A stretch of DNA of 64,000 bases from NCBI GenBank assembly GCA_001969505.1, contig LSSK01000096.1, positions 7,847 to 71,846 of the forward strand, written 5' to 3'. Every line of letters begins with the position of its first letter. Within the stretch, counting starts at the first letter, position 1. The translations under genes and the position numbers were made by a program. Shown here piece by piece: positions 33,250 through 44,688 of the stretch. The DNA is from Zancudomyces culisetae. Taxonomy: Eukaryota > Kickxellomycota > Harpellomycetes > Harpellales > Legeriomycetaceae. The notes beneath the pieces are model-generated. The model did not search any database. It was not told where the DNA came from and saw only the letters and a program-made list of their open reading frames with translations.

Positions 33250-34867
33250 TCATAACGGAATAAACGATTCTGAGGTCCGCGAATCAGCCTCTATGAATAA
33301 AAGAGATAAGAATATGGATGATATATGCACGTAAATAACCGTGATATGATGACTTATGTATGTATTTTTGGTGTATGTTTATCGGTAAAAAAAAAAGATT
33401 GCATGGAGATAAAAACCTTTCACTTGGGTTTCGGGCTTTTCGTGTAAAGATTCGTTGATACGCTGGTTTCCCTCTAGACGAGGATTTTCACTGTTTTTCA
33501 TCTTTTTGACTTTAAGGTTGTATTTGCTGGATTGTGAGTGGGGGTATTTACACTTGTATCTTTTACAACTCCCAAACTCTGCCCAGTCTGGACATTCATA
33601 AATATGTTTTTGTTTGCACTTTATTCCCTGTTCACAGAAGCCTTTATATACAAAATCTTGACATATTTTTGCACCGGGGTTGACTTTTGAATGGATGTAT
33701 TGGCACATGGCGTTTTTACATCGATTTTTTTGAAAATGCCGGCAAATAGGGGTTCTATTAGCATCGGTAAAGTGCAAGAATCGACATTCAGCTGAGCCCA
33801 GATGACACGTTCCACGTAAAAAGTTTATACAAACGTGATCTTTATGAGCTTTGAGTTTTTTCGGGTCGTTATCTAGATTTAAAATAGGGTGATAGTTGAA
33901 AATTCTAGAGATCATGTGGGAATCCACGAAGTAGGTTCAAGAAAAATTAATATAAATATTCACTTACCTAAACGGAAGTCGTTTGAGCTACCTGTAAAGC
34001 GTTGTTTGTGTGGATGACTAAATGTGCAAAAGAGTGGTGTGAGAATAAACTCTAAGAAACTGCATGTAACGATAAAAAAAGCTTTACCTTTTAAAATTAT
34101 GAGGACTACCCGAATACCGCAATCTAGTGTTATTATTCGCTACGTTTCATAGTTTTTGGTCAGGTTTGGGTTATAAATCTACGTTTTAAAAAGACTTGCA
34201 TCTTATGGCGATAGATATAAAGAAAACGAAAAAGTGCCATGGAGATGTGTGTTTAATCTCTAGTGAGATGCTTACAGGTGTTGTTTATTAGTTTCATGTT
34301 AACCCCGAGCCCGCTGTGTGATTTTTGATGCGAGTGGTTTGTTACGGGAGTTTGAGCGTGGATCTCACGAGAATTTACAGCTTCTCGCGGATGATCATCG
34401 AAGTTCTCTGCAATTTAATGGTATAGAAGCTGTGAACATTCATTGTATTTAAGAATGCATAAAATAAAACATGCCAGTCAGAAAAAAAAATTATTGATTA
34501 CCCTCGATTCGAATAAGCTTATTCCGCTTTCTTAAATACTGGACATTTGTCGTAGACTGTGCTGGTGTTGTGGGATCGGATGAAATAGGTTTAGGGGTAG
34601 AGTCCGCAGCAAATGAACTGAACTCCTCTCTCGGCTTTTCCTTTAACTTTGCCGATTCTACCTCTTCAATTTTCCTCTTTAGCAAAATTAATTTTTCGTT
34701 AAGTTTTATCGAGGCTATGAGATTATAAAGGTAGAAAAATATAATATTTAGTAGATAGCTTAATATAGCTTAAATAGCTTAATATAGTGATGACGCGCGT
34801 GATTGATGTTTCCAAACCGACCTTCTATTGATTTTAGCTGTTTTTCAATCTTTTCATCTCTAAACAT
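33250..34867 (-). CDS. ZC3H3-like CCCH zinc-finger protein
   Basis: Six exons: 34867-34822, 34714-34502, 34139-34088, 34017-33968, 33872-33417 and 33290-33250, about 285 residues with phases agreeing at every joint. Exons 1-2 form a coiled coil (IEKQLKSIEASIKLNEKLIL). Then a NKLIRIEANNNTRLRYSGSP segment, typical of the family before the fingers. At least four CCCH fingers follow: CINFLRGTC, ICRHFQKNRCKNAMCQYIH, ICQDFVYKGFCEQGIKCKQK and CPDWAEFGSCKRYKCKYPH. The last exon adds ADSRTSESFIPL. ZC3H3 proteins act in polyadenylated RNA export and nuclear RNA decay (PAXT connection). The final junction is uncertain: donor GTTTTT at 33416 is weak, GTGAAA at 33423 is an alternative, and without it the frame ends at 33379 (284 residues). 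Confidence 0.85.
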
Positions 34868-35149
34868 TCTTACCAACAATCTATATTATTTGTTAAGATT
34901 TTTTTATCTGTATTTCAAACAGCAACTAATTACATGCGCTTTTAATTGCAACAGAATTTTCAAAAAAATTAAAAATAAATGCCGACAAAAGCCGAAAAAA
35001 GCCAACAAAAGTCAACAAAAGTCAAGTTTGATGAGTATTTTTAGTAGCGGAAAATTAAAACAATAGTTTGATTGCTGAAACACCTTTCAAACGCTGTTTC
35101 CAGTAATGAACCAAGTGATAAAGATATGCTCTATTTGAGCTGGTATAGG

Positions 35150-35659
35150 ATGGAGCCGGCTGTCTCGAGCAGGATTGACGTTTTTTTCTTGCAGAAAAAA
35201 AATTTGTAAGTACACTCTATCTAAACCCAGGCCTCATAAACCTTTTAATTTTGATTTATTTCAAGCAAATTAAACTTGAAAATCTACTAAACCCAAAATG
35301 CTAAATGCTAGAAGCGCAATAATGCGACCTTACCTTACAGAAAAACCAAATTCGTTGCACCTGTTGGTCCAATTGCTTTGTATGCAATTCTTCAGCAATT
35401 CCCACCATTATGATAATGAGGATTTAACATTTTTGGATGGCGGATTGGCTGGAATGAACACTTGGTTCCTTTTAGTACTAATTTATTTATTTTCATTTTC
35501 GCTTTCATTTTCAGCAAAATTTCCGTTTTATTAGACTGGGGTAATAACAAAAACAAACGTCATAGTAGATTTACAGGGCTCAAAGAGAGTTGGGATCTAG
35601 AAACATCTCGTCAATTCAGCACACTAAAATCGGATTTTAATATATACAAGAGAGAATAA
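35150..35659 (+). CDS. Small hypothetical protein, three exons
   Basis: Exons 35150-35205, 35312-35464 and 35515-35659 join in phase to 117 residues. I do not recognise the family. The middle exon reads like a conserved helical domain (RPYLTEKPNSLHLLVQLLC, then LTFLDGGLAGMNT), and the last exon continues with CKISVLLDWGNN and a charged tail. No signal peptide or membrane segment. Intron 1 (GTAAGT to CTAG) is strong; intron 2 starts GTTCCT, a weak donor, and ends TTTTCAG. Without intron 2 the frame runs through a hydrophobic T-rich stretch to a stop at 35534, which looks intronic. The gene is divergent from the ZC3H3-like gene, 282 bp apart. Confidence 0.55.
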
Positions 35660-35718
35660 ACATAACATAAAGTAACAGATTCCGTAAACAAAAACAAAAA
35701 TCGGCCTGAAAAAGTAAA

Positions 35719-36977
35719 ATGGTAAATCTGGGTTTATTTATACATTTTGAAAATCCTAATTCTGCACTTCATCTCAATGTCCATTATCGTTGATAACCGT
35801 GAGTTAATGTGTTACATAACTGTGCAGAACCTACGTAAGCATTAACAATAAAAAGTAAACAAAGGTGAATGCCTAAAATCTGACATTTTACTTGGAAATA
35901 CATTAACCAGGAAAACGAAAGTGATGATGGAAAGAAGCTGGACTGTGCCTTGGATTTAATGTGTCGCTTGCCACCCCAAAACATAGAGGAGAATATGGCA
36001 AGGCTCCTTGAACTGGTTCCGGAGCTAACCGATGAACTACTATCGTCTGTAGACCAGCCACTAAAAATAGGAACCGACACCAAGACTGGGATGGAGTTTC
36101 TAATATGCGATTATAATCGCGATGGTGACTCCTTCAGGTTAGTCAACATATATTCAATTGTATATTTACCACTACCATCATCTATCTTACTTTGTGGCAC
36201 TTTTCTAGATCACCATGGTCAAACCAATATTTTCCAGATATTGAGGATGGGACATATCCTTCAGAACGCGCTCGAAAACTCGAAATAGTTGCAAATGAAG
36301 CTTTCAAAACATATACGAAACTGTAAGTGCCTGCATAAATTTACGTCGAAGTTGGATGTTCTCTCTGACCTGTAAAACTATATTTGTTAGGTATTATGAT
36401 GGCGGTATCTCTTCAGTTTATTTTTGGGAGGGCGAGAATAGTTTGGCATGCGCCATCTTGATTAAAAAAGGTATATTATATATCCTGAACTTGAGAAATT
36501 ATCTAGTTTTTAGCATCTGGAGGATAAATGTGCTTACAAGTTATTTACATATACATGCGGTTTTTTTTGTACAAAATAGTTGAATCGGGTGCTTCAAACT
36601 CAAAAGGTGCTTGGGATTCAATTCATGTAATTGACATTGATGTACGAGGACGGCAGGCAACATATAGACTAACTACCACAGTGATGCTTTACACTGTCAG
36701 CAACCATGGAAATGTGGGCCAAATGAACCTGTCTGGATCACTCACACGCCAAGAAGAGCGTGATTGTACATTAGAAGACTCCAATTCTCACATTGTAAAC
36801 ATTGGAAGGATGGTTGAAGACATGGAGTTTAAGCTTAGAAACTCCATTCAAGAGGTTTACTTTGGAAAGACAAAGGACATTGTGAACGATTTACGTTCTA
36901 TGACTTCGCTGAGCGATCTACAGAGGAAAAAGGCCATCCACGGTGAAATTTTTAGCCAGCTTATGGGACGCCACTAG
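35719..36977 (+). CDS. CAP2: F-actin capping protein beta subunit
   Basis: Five exons, 35719-35721, 35911-36137, 36209-36322, 36391-36470 and 36580-36977, give 273 residues, the CapZ-beta length. The first coding exon is the ATG alone (ATG then GTAAAT). Exon 2 then reads [20 protein letters not shown] and [11 protein letters not shown], ending at [11 protein letters not shown]; later [61 protein letters not shown] and [17 protein letters not shown]. These are CapZ-beta hallmarks. With the alpha subunit it caps actin barbed ends at cortical patches. Intron 1 ends TTAACCAG, with a branch-like TTAAC almost touching the acceptor. The CAP2 symbol follows fungal usage. Confidence 0.95.
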
Positions 36978-37543
36978 TTATTTTTACATTAAAACATTTT
37001 CTGATCTGATATATATACTTTTTCTCATAAATAAAGTTTAGTTGTTAAAAGCGTGTGGCCAGATTCTGTACCAGTGTTACTTCATGTTACAGTTTTGCAT
37101 CTTGCGCGTTTTCTAACCAAATTTGCATCAAGAATGTCATTTATATTATAAATATCTGTGTGTAAATAAACCAAAAGCAGTCTATTATTACTGATTGATG
37201 GAACTGTTATAGCTCTACGATTTACTTGTCCAGCTTTTTATTTTCTTCTAAATTGTAAACTGGCTTGAAAGCTGATGGCAACTAATAAATAATAGCTGAT
37301 AGGCCAAGTTTTGGTCCTGGTATCTAAAAAAAATTGCGCATCAAAATCACAAAAAAAATTTTATTTCAGCCTATTGCAATTCATGGCATTTCCTTCCCCC
37401 CTTCAAACTCTGTTAATCACTGAAATCGATAATTAAAAAGCTTAGTGTTAATTCCATTTCTACTCGGAAGATTTACAAAAAATCTGAAAAGATCCTGGCA
37501 CTGAATCGGTAAAAGCGACAAGAACCAAAACGAAGCTACAAGA
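36978..37543. other. Intergenic region between capping protein and mL43
   Basis: AT-rich 3' flank and upstream region. No further gene or RNA recognised. Confidence 0.5.
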
Positions 37544-38350
37544 ATGAGTTCCCATCTTCCAACTGCATTAAAAGAAGTAATTAAACGGCAAAATGCGAGC
37601 AATCTGCCTATCCCTGTCTACAAAAATGGTGTAGGCTCATTCGTTCTTCAGTGTAGAAAAATGGTTTTTCATTACTGCGAGAAAAGTGGAAGTAGCCGAG
37701 GAATGAAGTAAGATTTAGTCTACACATTTTATTATTTTTATTTCCTTTTTCTACCGCTTCATTTTTCTCGTGGGTTCTGGGACATTCATATGATTACCAT
37801 TCTCAAATTTATTAATGATTATCTAAAACCACCACGATCTTGTACCATAGGGAATTCTTACTTCAGGATGCGATAAAATTTTCAGAAAGCAATCCAAAGA
37901 TCGAGGTTGTAGTTCAGCCCAGACCTTCTAGACACCCAATTATCAGAGCATTCTACTGTAAATTGCTTTTACTTTACTACTAGCATTATTTACCTTGGCA
38001 AACTAAGAATACTATATAGCAGGTGTGAAGGAATGGTGTGCTACTAGCCACTATTACTTTATATCATTGATCAACATAGTATTTTTAACTATTTAGAAAT
38101 TATCACTAACTCAATTATTTCTCGTTTAAACACACAAACTAAAATAGCTAATGGAAGAGCGAGAGTCCTTTGTGTAAAAAACCTAGAAAAAAATCAGGTA
38201 CAGGAAACGGCTGATAAACTAAAAGATATGTCTGGAGGATATAGCAGATTATGGAAGAAGCCTGTACTTTCTGACGCGCCTAGTGTAAGAGGAATTTGGT
38301 CTCCTTTCCACACTGAGCCATACACCATCAAATCCTTTAAGAGAGAATAA
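37544..38350 (+). CDS. Mitochondrial large-subunit ribosomal protein mL43
   Basis: Three exons: 37544-37707, 37851-37957 and 38148-38350, 157 residues. Landmarks: GVGSFVLQCRKMVFHYCE followed by SGSSRGMK and EFLL, then IEVVVQPRPSRHPIIRAFY, then NGRARVLCVKNLEKNQV, and VRGIWSPFHTEPY. This is the L51/S25/CI-B8 thioredoxin-like domain; the C-terminal WSPF tail fits mL43 rather than mS25 or NDUFA2. It is a structural protein of the mitoribosome and is imported without an obvious cleavable presequence. The intron 2 acceptor at 38147 (AAAATAG) was chosen because it alone restores FY-SNGRARV; an earlier AG at 38030-38031 gives an unrelated frame. Confidence 0.92.
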
Positions 38351-39851
38351 ACTCTTGTTCTCTAGCAAACACTATATTGACCTTATTTTTATAACATTTG
38401 ACGATTTTCAAATATCCTTTGCTGAGAAGGAATTGTTTTATTTTTATTTTTAATTCTACTCTTGACTTGTGTCTGTTATTTTGTTTAGTATTCAATAGAT
38501 TCTACCCGGTTTTTTCGGCTTCAAACCATAAACTTGGAAATAATGTTTGTTCCAAATGCATTATTATGCTCAAACGGATTATTCTCGACAACCCCTATAT
38601 AATACAATATATATAATCAAAACAACAAGTACAACCAACCCTTCGTTTTTCACAACTCTTGTTTACAAAACAATTCAGACAATACTAAACATTTTAATCT
38701 GGGCTCAGACAAAAAAATACATTTTAGTTTTTACCTACTTTCTAACCAACACAATGTTTCAAATTGCCCTGCTTCCGAGGTTTTTAAAGAATAATACAGA
38801 ATATCAGCCCCTATATTCGTTATTTATCTCTTTTTCTCTCCACTGGACATTTACCCAGGCTCTCTATGTGTGATGCCATTGTTCAGCCTGTTTAGTACCT
38901 TTTTGCGCTTTTAGCGCTAGTAGAATGACTATTTCTCCACTGGGAAATCTATTTAATGGATAAACACCACATTTAGGGTTTGTACCCCTACAATAAAGGT
39001 GAAAAGATATCAACCATTCTTTTGCTACTATCTATCTCATTAGACAGAAGCATACACCAAAATACAGGCTAGTTAAAAAAAAACAGCCCACTCTTTGTCT
39101 TGAAAAAAAAAATAGAGAGGGGTAAAGTAGCATTTAAAATGGATGGGATCTACTTGTGGGGGAGGAAGGGAGGGAGGTAGAGCACAAGCGACCCATATCT
39201 TTTTAGATACTAACCTATGTTGTTAAAATCTAGATTGAGGTGGGAAAATCAAATGAATGAGTGTGCCAATTTTTATTTTTAAATAGCGATTCAATTATCC
39301 TTTAGTAATGTTCATTTTTCACAACATTTAACAAATAAAAGGCCAGTTAGTAAATATGTAGATGAAAAATGCAGCTACCTCGTAAATTAGCGCGTAAGTG
39401 AGGAGGTTCTGGGCACTATCTAATACTTAGTGGGTATTCAAACCTGTTTTCATCAAATACACAAGTGAAAATGGGTGTATCCCAATTAATAGCAAAATAA
39501 TAATACCTTAATGGGATTTTTACGTCATACGAATTCTGAAAAAGATTAAAAAACCAACTTTTCTAATCTCAACTTGTGCATTATTTCAAGATTACAAAAT
39601 CAAAAAACGTGAAAAAAAAACTACATTGAGTTAAATTAAACCAAACTTTATGTAAAAATTGTGCTGTGATTCAAGGGTCTATGCCATATCTGCTATTCGC
39701 AGGAAGCTAGGATTAAAAAAAAATTTTTTCCTTGTTTGTCTAAACTGCAAGAGATCACGAATAATAGTAATAACAACTATCTTAATCAATGCCTTTTATG
39801 GCCTCACCTCTTTCTACAATACTATTTAGCAATATAGATTAACTCAAGAGG
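38351..39851. other. 1.5-kb intergenic region
   Basis: Frames at 38398-38873 (+) are T-rich and hydrophobic with no family resemblance. A G-rich patch (GGGGGAGGAAGGGAGGGAGG) at about 39159-39178 is the only distinct composition feature. No gene supported. Confidence 0.5.
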
Positions 39852-40637
39852 ATGGACATCCGCAAAGTGGCGAATAGAAAGCATAAAAAAGCGGGTAGCG
39901 GCGAAAAGCAGCATGCATCGGATATAAGAAGAGTTCAATCGTATTCGAGCGATGAACCTGATCCCACAATATCGTTTTTCAGTAAGCTTATTTTGAATAC
40001 CATATATTTGGCTTTCATTTTTTTACTTTGAAGAGATTTCTGTAATCTTCTTTGATATTATGGTCCATTTCATGACATCTCACTCGCTTTGTTTATTTAT
40101 ATCGTTTTATTATTTGTAAAGTTGGCTGTTATAAAGCGATATTTACAAAGTGTCGTGAAAAGATAACAGAAAGAATATGAGATAAAACATGGAATGTCTC
40201 TCAAGTAAAAGGAGACAGGATACTAATAGTAGGAAATATCGAATAGATAAACCCCATACAATCAGCTTGTTGGTGGGAACGATGCTATTTCTCTTGTATG
40301 TTGCATTTTTCACTGACGAAAGCGACCAGAGTAAAAATATAGTATGGGGAATTTGTGCCTGCTGTTCAGTTTTCATAGTTATCGGTGTGGTTCTTTTTAA
40401 AGATGGTCCGTTTGTAAGGCCACATCCTGCGGTGTGGAGAGCTGTGCTGGCCACGAATGTGTTGTACGAAATGGGGATTATCTATCTACTTTTTCAAAGC
40501 AAGTCTGATGCGCGGAATATGATGAGGATATTTGACAAAGGGCTTGGCGTTCCACTACCTGAAAAATCGTATGCAGAAAATTGTGGACTAAACTACAAGG
40601 ACATTATGGTTAGTTTGCGGATGAATAACCCATCTCA

Positions 40638-40674
<37 letters not shown>

Positions 40675-41921
40675 TATTATATGTATAATGTACTGCTGAG
40701 AAGCCAATGTGGTTTGTCAATGAAGAGATAAAAAAGGTACAATGCAAAAATTTATTGGTGTAACTATAACGCTGTACACTCTGATTATAGGGTGGAATGG
40801 ATATTTTCGTCTTGGCACACTCCCTTGGGTGGTTTGGAAAGGCGATAATATTTCGAGACAACACAATATGCTGGATCCTTTCCATAATATTTGAGCTATG
40901 CGAGTACTCGTTAGAGCACCAGCTCCCCAATTTTGCAGAATGCTGGTGGGATCACGTAAGTATTGAGTTTTTTTTTGCGTTTGTGTTTGCTCTGACATTT
41001 TAATATTTTTACAGTGTGATAAATTGAAAAGTGGTCAACCAGCCCAAAATCATCAAGCCGTGGAATGAGATCTAACAATGCTTGTTATTATAATCGATTA
41101 GTGGATACTGGATGTGTTGATTTGCAACTGGTTGGGAATCTATGTTGGAATGAAGTTTTGTCAATATTTCGAAATCAAAGTAGGTTCTAATAATTAATTA
41201 AATCGGCCGCTAGTTTAACTCCATACATGATAAATGTTACAACCAATCAAAACTATCAACATTATTTTTTAACCTGTAGACATACGAATGGAACAAGATA
41301 TCATATTCAAAGACCATTAAAGGCAAAATTAAAAGGGCTGGAGCACAATTTACACCACAAACTTGGACAAGTTATTCGTGGATGCCCACCAAAAGCCTCA
41401 GAAACTATATTGGTTATTGCACACTGGTGGCCTTTGCGATGTTGATAGAGCTAAATGTGTTTTATCTCAAGTACCTGTTATGGGTGCCCCCAGAACACGT
41501 TTTGGTGATTATCAGGTTGGTACTGTCATTTTTGTTTGGCTTACCAGCTGCTCGTGAAGTGTATGAATTCTACAGCAACAAGTAAGTGGTTTTTATAAGA
41601 CATTCTCCATTTCTTTTTATTGATCTCTTAAAACAGGCCGTAGTCATCTGCTTGTTTGTATGCTCCTCAATTATTCAAACATTGACTTATTCGATTTGTA
41701 AATATAGCAAATGCAAAAGAATCGGAGTTCATGGCTGGCTATTTATAGCTACAGCGCTTACTGAACTGCTCGTGATTATCAAGTTTTCAGTAGGAGAATT
41801 CAACAACCCATTCCCCACACACGTCATTCTTGGATGGGGTATATCCATTGCTATTATTGTGATTTATGGTATCTATAAATTTCTTGTTAGGCCTATTATT
41901 TCAAAAAGCAAAATTGAATGA
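39852..41921 (+). CDS. Phosphatidylserine synthase, base-exchange type (PTDSS1/PTDSS2 family)
   Basis: Six exons: 39852-39981, 40247-40608, 40791-40955, 41102-41179, 41280-41581 and 41708-41921, 416 residues. The junctions rebuild the animal PTDSS sequence: [92 protein letters not shown], and [17 protein letters not shown]. It is a polytopic ER enzyme that swaps serine for the choline or ethanolamine head group of existing phospholipids. This chemistry is unrelated to the CDP-diacylglycerol-dependent Cho1 of yeasts. Exon 2 starts at 40247, just downstream of a TACTAAT branch motif, and excludes an in-frame ATG at 40189. The protein lacks the long C-terminal tail of the human enzymes. Intron 2 holds an ATT microsatellite. 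Confidence 0.93.
40639..40680 (+). repeat. (TTA/ATT)n microsatellite in PS synthase intron 2
   Basis: About 14 copies of an ATT-type trinucleotide with one interruption (ACT near 40671). It lies inside an intron, so length changes should not affect the protein. Confidence 0.9.
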
Positions 41922-42438
41922 TGGGACTTGAAGAACTCTGGGCATATACTGTTTTTCGTTTATGATCATTTAGCTTTTTCTGTTATTATCTTTTTTTTTG
42001 TAGAGTTGTTAAATATCCTGTCTAATACAAATTTAGTTGTATTGTTTTGATCAACCCATTTTTCCGCTATTTAATCTTGTTTCCAGCACCAATACAGATG
42101 AATGAACGAAAAAAACGGCTGATAAAAAAATACGGTATAAACCGAACCAATAGGTATCTGTAGAATGAGCCTAAAGCCACAAGAGTACATAAAAGAAAAA
42201 AATTGGGAATTACAGTAAAACCAGGGTTTTAAGGGGGCGTGAGTGAAAATGAAAACCCATCCACATAATTGAATCAAACTCTTGGAAAAAAAAATCGTAG
42301 AAAAAAAAAAGACGGAAAAGAGTATAAAACCCACCACCCATAATTTAATCTCCTCTTCCTCTTCCACTTTATCTTTTTTCACTTTCTTTACAACTTGATA
42401 TTCTAAAACTAGCGTTATTTTTTGAAAAGTTTAAAATC
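41922..42438. other. Intergenic region before the aminopeptidase
   Basis: T-rich 3' flank, then A/T sequence with pyrimidine tracts just upstream of the next ATG. No gene seen. Confidence 0.5.
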
Positions 42439-44484
42439 ATGATTCCAGCTGTTTCAGCAATTAAAGGAAGCATCACCACCTCCGTAGAACGTACAGACTG
42501 CACTGTTGCCTTGTACTCTTGTGAAAAGGCCTTGCTGCAAGAAATTAGTCAAATGGATGTGGTTGAGTGTATGGAAAGTCTTACTGCAATTGATGTTGGT
42601 ATCTTCAAGTCAACAAACATTGTTGCTTTACGTGGAGTAAATGGCGATAGAATGGTGCTGGCTCCTACTGGCAGTCTCAACGAGCAAATCGATGATGTAC
42701 GCAAAGTACGAGGTGAGAACCAATGCTACTTTTATTCCTATTTTTACTTTTTTTAATACCACTACTGCTATTTTCGATAAAACAACCAAATACAACTGGA
42801 AAACAACATAGCTATATATAAGAATTCAAAGTTATATACAGAACAATAAAACATACCAAGAAAATACGTGGCATTCTCTGGACATTATAAAACTTTAACT
42901 ACGAGGTGGTAATAAGCAAACTAATTAACTTGTACGTATAGATGCTGCTTTCCAGGCCGTCTCAAAAGCAATAAGCGCGGGATCACGATCACCAGTTTTG
43001 TATTTGTCAAACATAGAATACTCCACCGAAAACATTGACGCCGACTTTTCTAGCTGGATTGAGGTAGCCATTTTGGGTGCTCTTGAGGCAAGTTATGTTA
43101 CACTGGTTGCACGTGAGTGGTACAAGAAGCAAGGAAAAGATGAAACACACAATGATAAACTGGACAAGCTTAGTATTATTGTATCAGAGAAAAACGCCAT
43201 ATCAGATGACCAACTTTCAGAATTGGTAAAACGTGTTGTTGCTATTGAAATGGGAAAAAGACTATCTAAAGGTAGGTTACAAAACACAAAATACAAAACA
43301 CAAAACACAAAACACAAAACACAAATCGCAAATCGCAAATCGCAAATCAGTAGATAACTAACTATGTCTGAATCAACAGACAAAGATAATTTTGATTGTA
43401 TTTACTTAGACATTTATACGCTTAATGTATCTATATAGATATGGGTTATGGCGATGCGGAACGCTTCACACCATACAGGGCTGCAGAGCATCTTGAAAAA
43501 GTGTTCAAAAATGTTCCAGGCGTTTCACACAAGCTCACCAAGGACGTAAATGTCATTAAAGAACAATACCCACTGTTGTATCACTCGGCAAGAGCATCAT
43601 TGCAAGCTGAGCATACTGGACCATGTCTGGTTGAGTTGAACTACAAGTCACCAGACCAATCACAGGTTAAGGAGCATGTGTATCTTGTAGGAAAAGGTGT
43701 TACATTTGATACAGGTGGTATCAATGTAAAATCTGGCGAAGGTATGCGAGGAATGTCACGGGACAAGTTGGGTGCATGTACAGTTGCAGGATTTGTGCTT
43801 GCAGCAGCAAGTATGCAAAGCACAAAGGCCAACATCACAGCTATCCTATCCTGGGAAAGAAACTCGGTTGGACCAGATTCGCTGCTTCCTGATGAAGTAT
43901 TGGTAAGTAGAGCAGGTGTAAGAGTGACAGTTGTGAACACGGATGCTGAAGGCAGAATGGTAATGACAGATCCATTGGCTGAAGTGAAGGAGAGAATAGT
44001 AGATGCCAGAAAGAAGGGAGACAATACACCAGCTGTAGTGTACACAGTAGCAACACTGACTGGACACGTTATAATTGCATATGGAGGATATGGCGCTACT
44101 GTAGCAAATGGACCCGCAAGAAACAACAGACTTGATAAGCATCTGAGCGAAGCAGGTATGAAGTACGGTGAAAACTTTGAAAACTCTGTACTTAGACGCG
44201 ACGACTATTCTCTGATTGCATCATGCAGTGAAGTCGAAGATATCTACCAGTCCAACACAAGACCATCATCTGTAACACCTAGAGGTCATGTATACCCAGC
44301 CGCCATCATGATCAGGGCGTCTGGTCTCGACAAACACGATTCAAGCGCCAAACCAGAAGATAGAATCAGCTACATGCATTTGGACATTGCTGGAAACGCT
44401 GAGGAATTGGGATCAAGTGGTCTTGCACTTCCAAAGATCACAGGAGCCCCTATTGCAGCATTTGTTGGGGCACATTTGGTTTAG
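42439..44484 (+). CDS. M17 family leucyl aminopeptidase
   Basis: Three exons: 42439-42712, 42942-43271 and 43439-44484, 549 residues. The C-terminal catalytic domain shows the M17 metal- and substrate-binding motifs: VYLVGKGVTFDTGG (Lys and Asp ligands), GMRGMSRDKLGACTVAGF, the family signature NTDAEGRMVM, and VYTVATLTGHVIIAYG. M17 enzymes are hexameric di-zinc exopeptidases that remove N-terminal residues, chiefly in the cytosol. The N-terminal 200 residues are the regulatory domain. There is no signal or mitochondrial targeting peptide. Exon 3 starts with an ATG in frame, but phase and continuity (RLSKG-DMGYGDAERF) show that exons 1 and 2 belong. Intron 2 carries a heptamer minisatellite. 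It converges on the ING gene (204 bp). Confidence 0.92.
43281..43350 (+). repeat. Heptamer minisatellite (10 x 7 nt) in aminopeptidase intron 2
   Basis: Ten head-to-tail 7-mers: six of AAAACAC type (one AAAATAC), then AAATCGC three times and a final AAATCAG. Wholly inside the 43272-43438 intron, starting 9 nt after the donor. Confidence 0.9.
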
Positions 44485-44688
44485 GTATATGGGCGTTGAC
44501 AACATATTGAGCTCTAGGGGTTTTCGTCGTTATCGCCTATTAATTTTTGTTTTACTTTTCTCTTCATCGTTTTTGCTTACAGAGAAAAGTTCAAATAATA
44601 AATAATGTAAACAACTCTATCAAAAACCGAAAAAACCAATTACAAAGGAAAAATACAAAGGTAGACTAAAAGCACACTATCTATATAT

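Noticed and set aside
41586-41707. Hydrophobic N-terminal extension of the last PS synthase frame
   Set aside because: It is intron 5: GTAAGT at 41582 to TATAG at 41707 joins EFYSN to KCKRIG as in PTDSS1.
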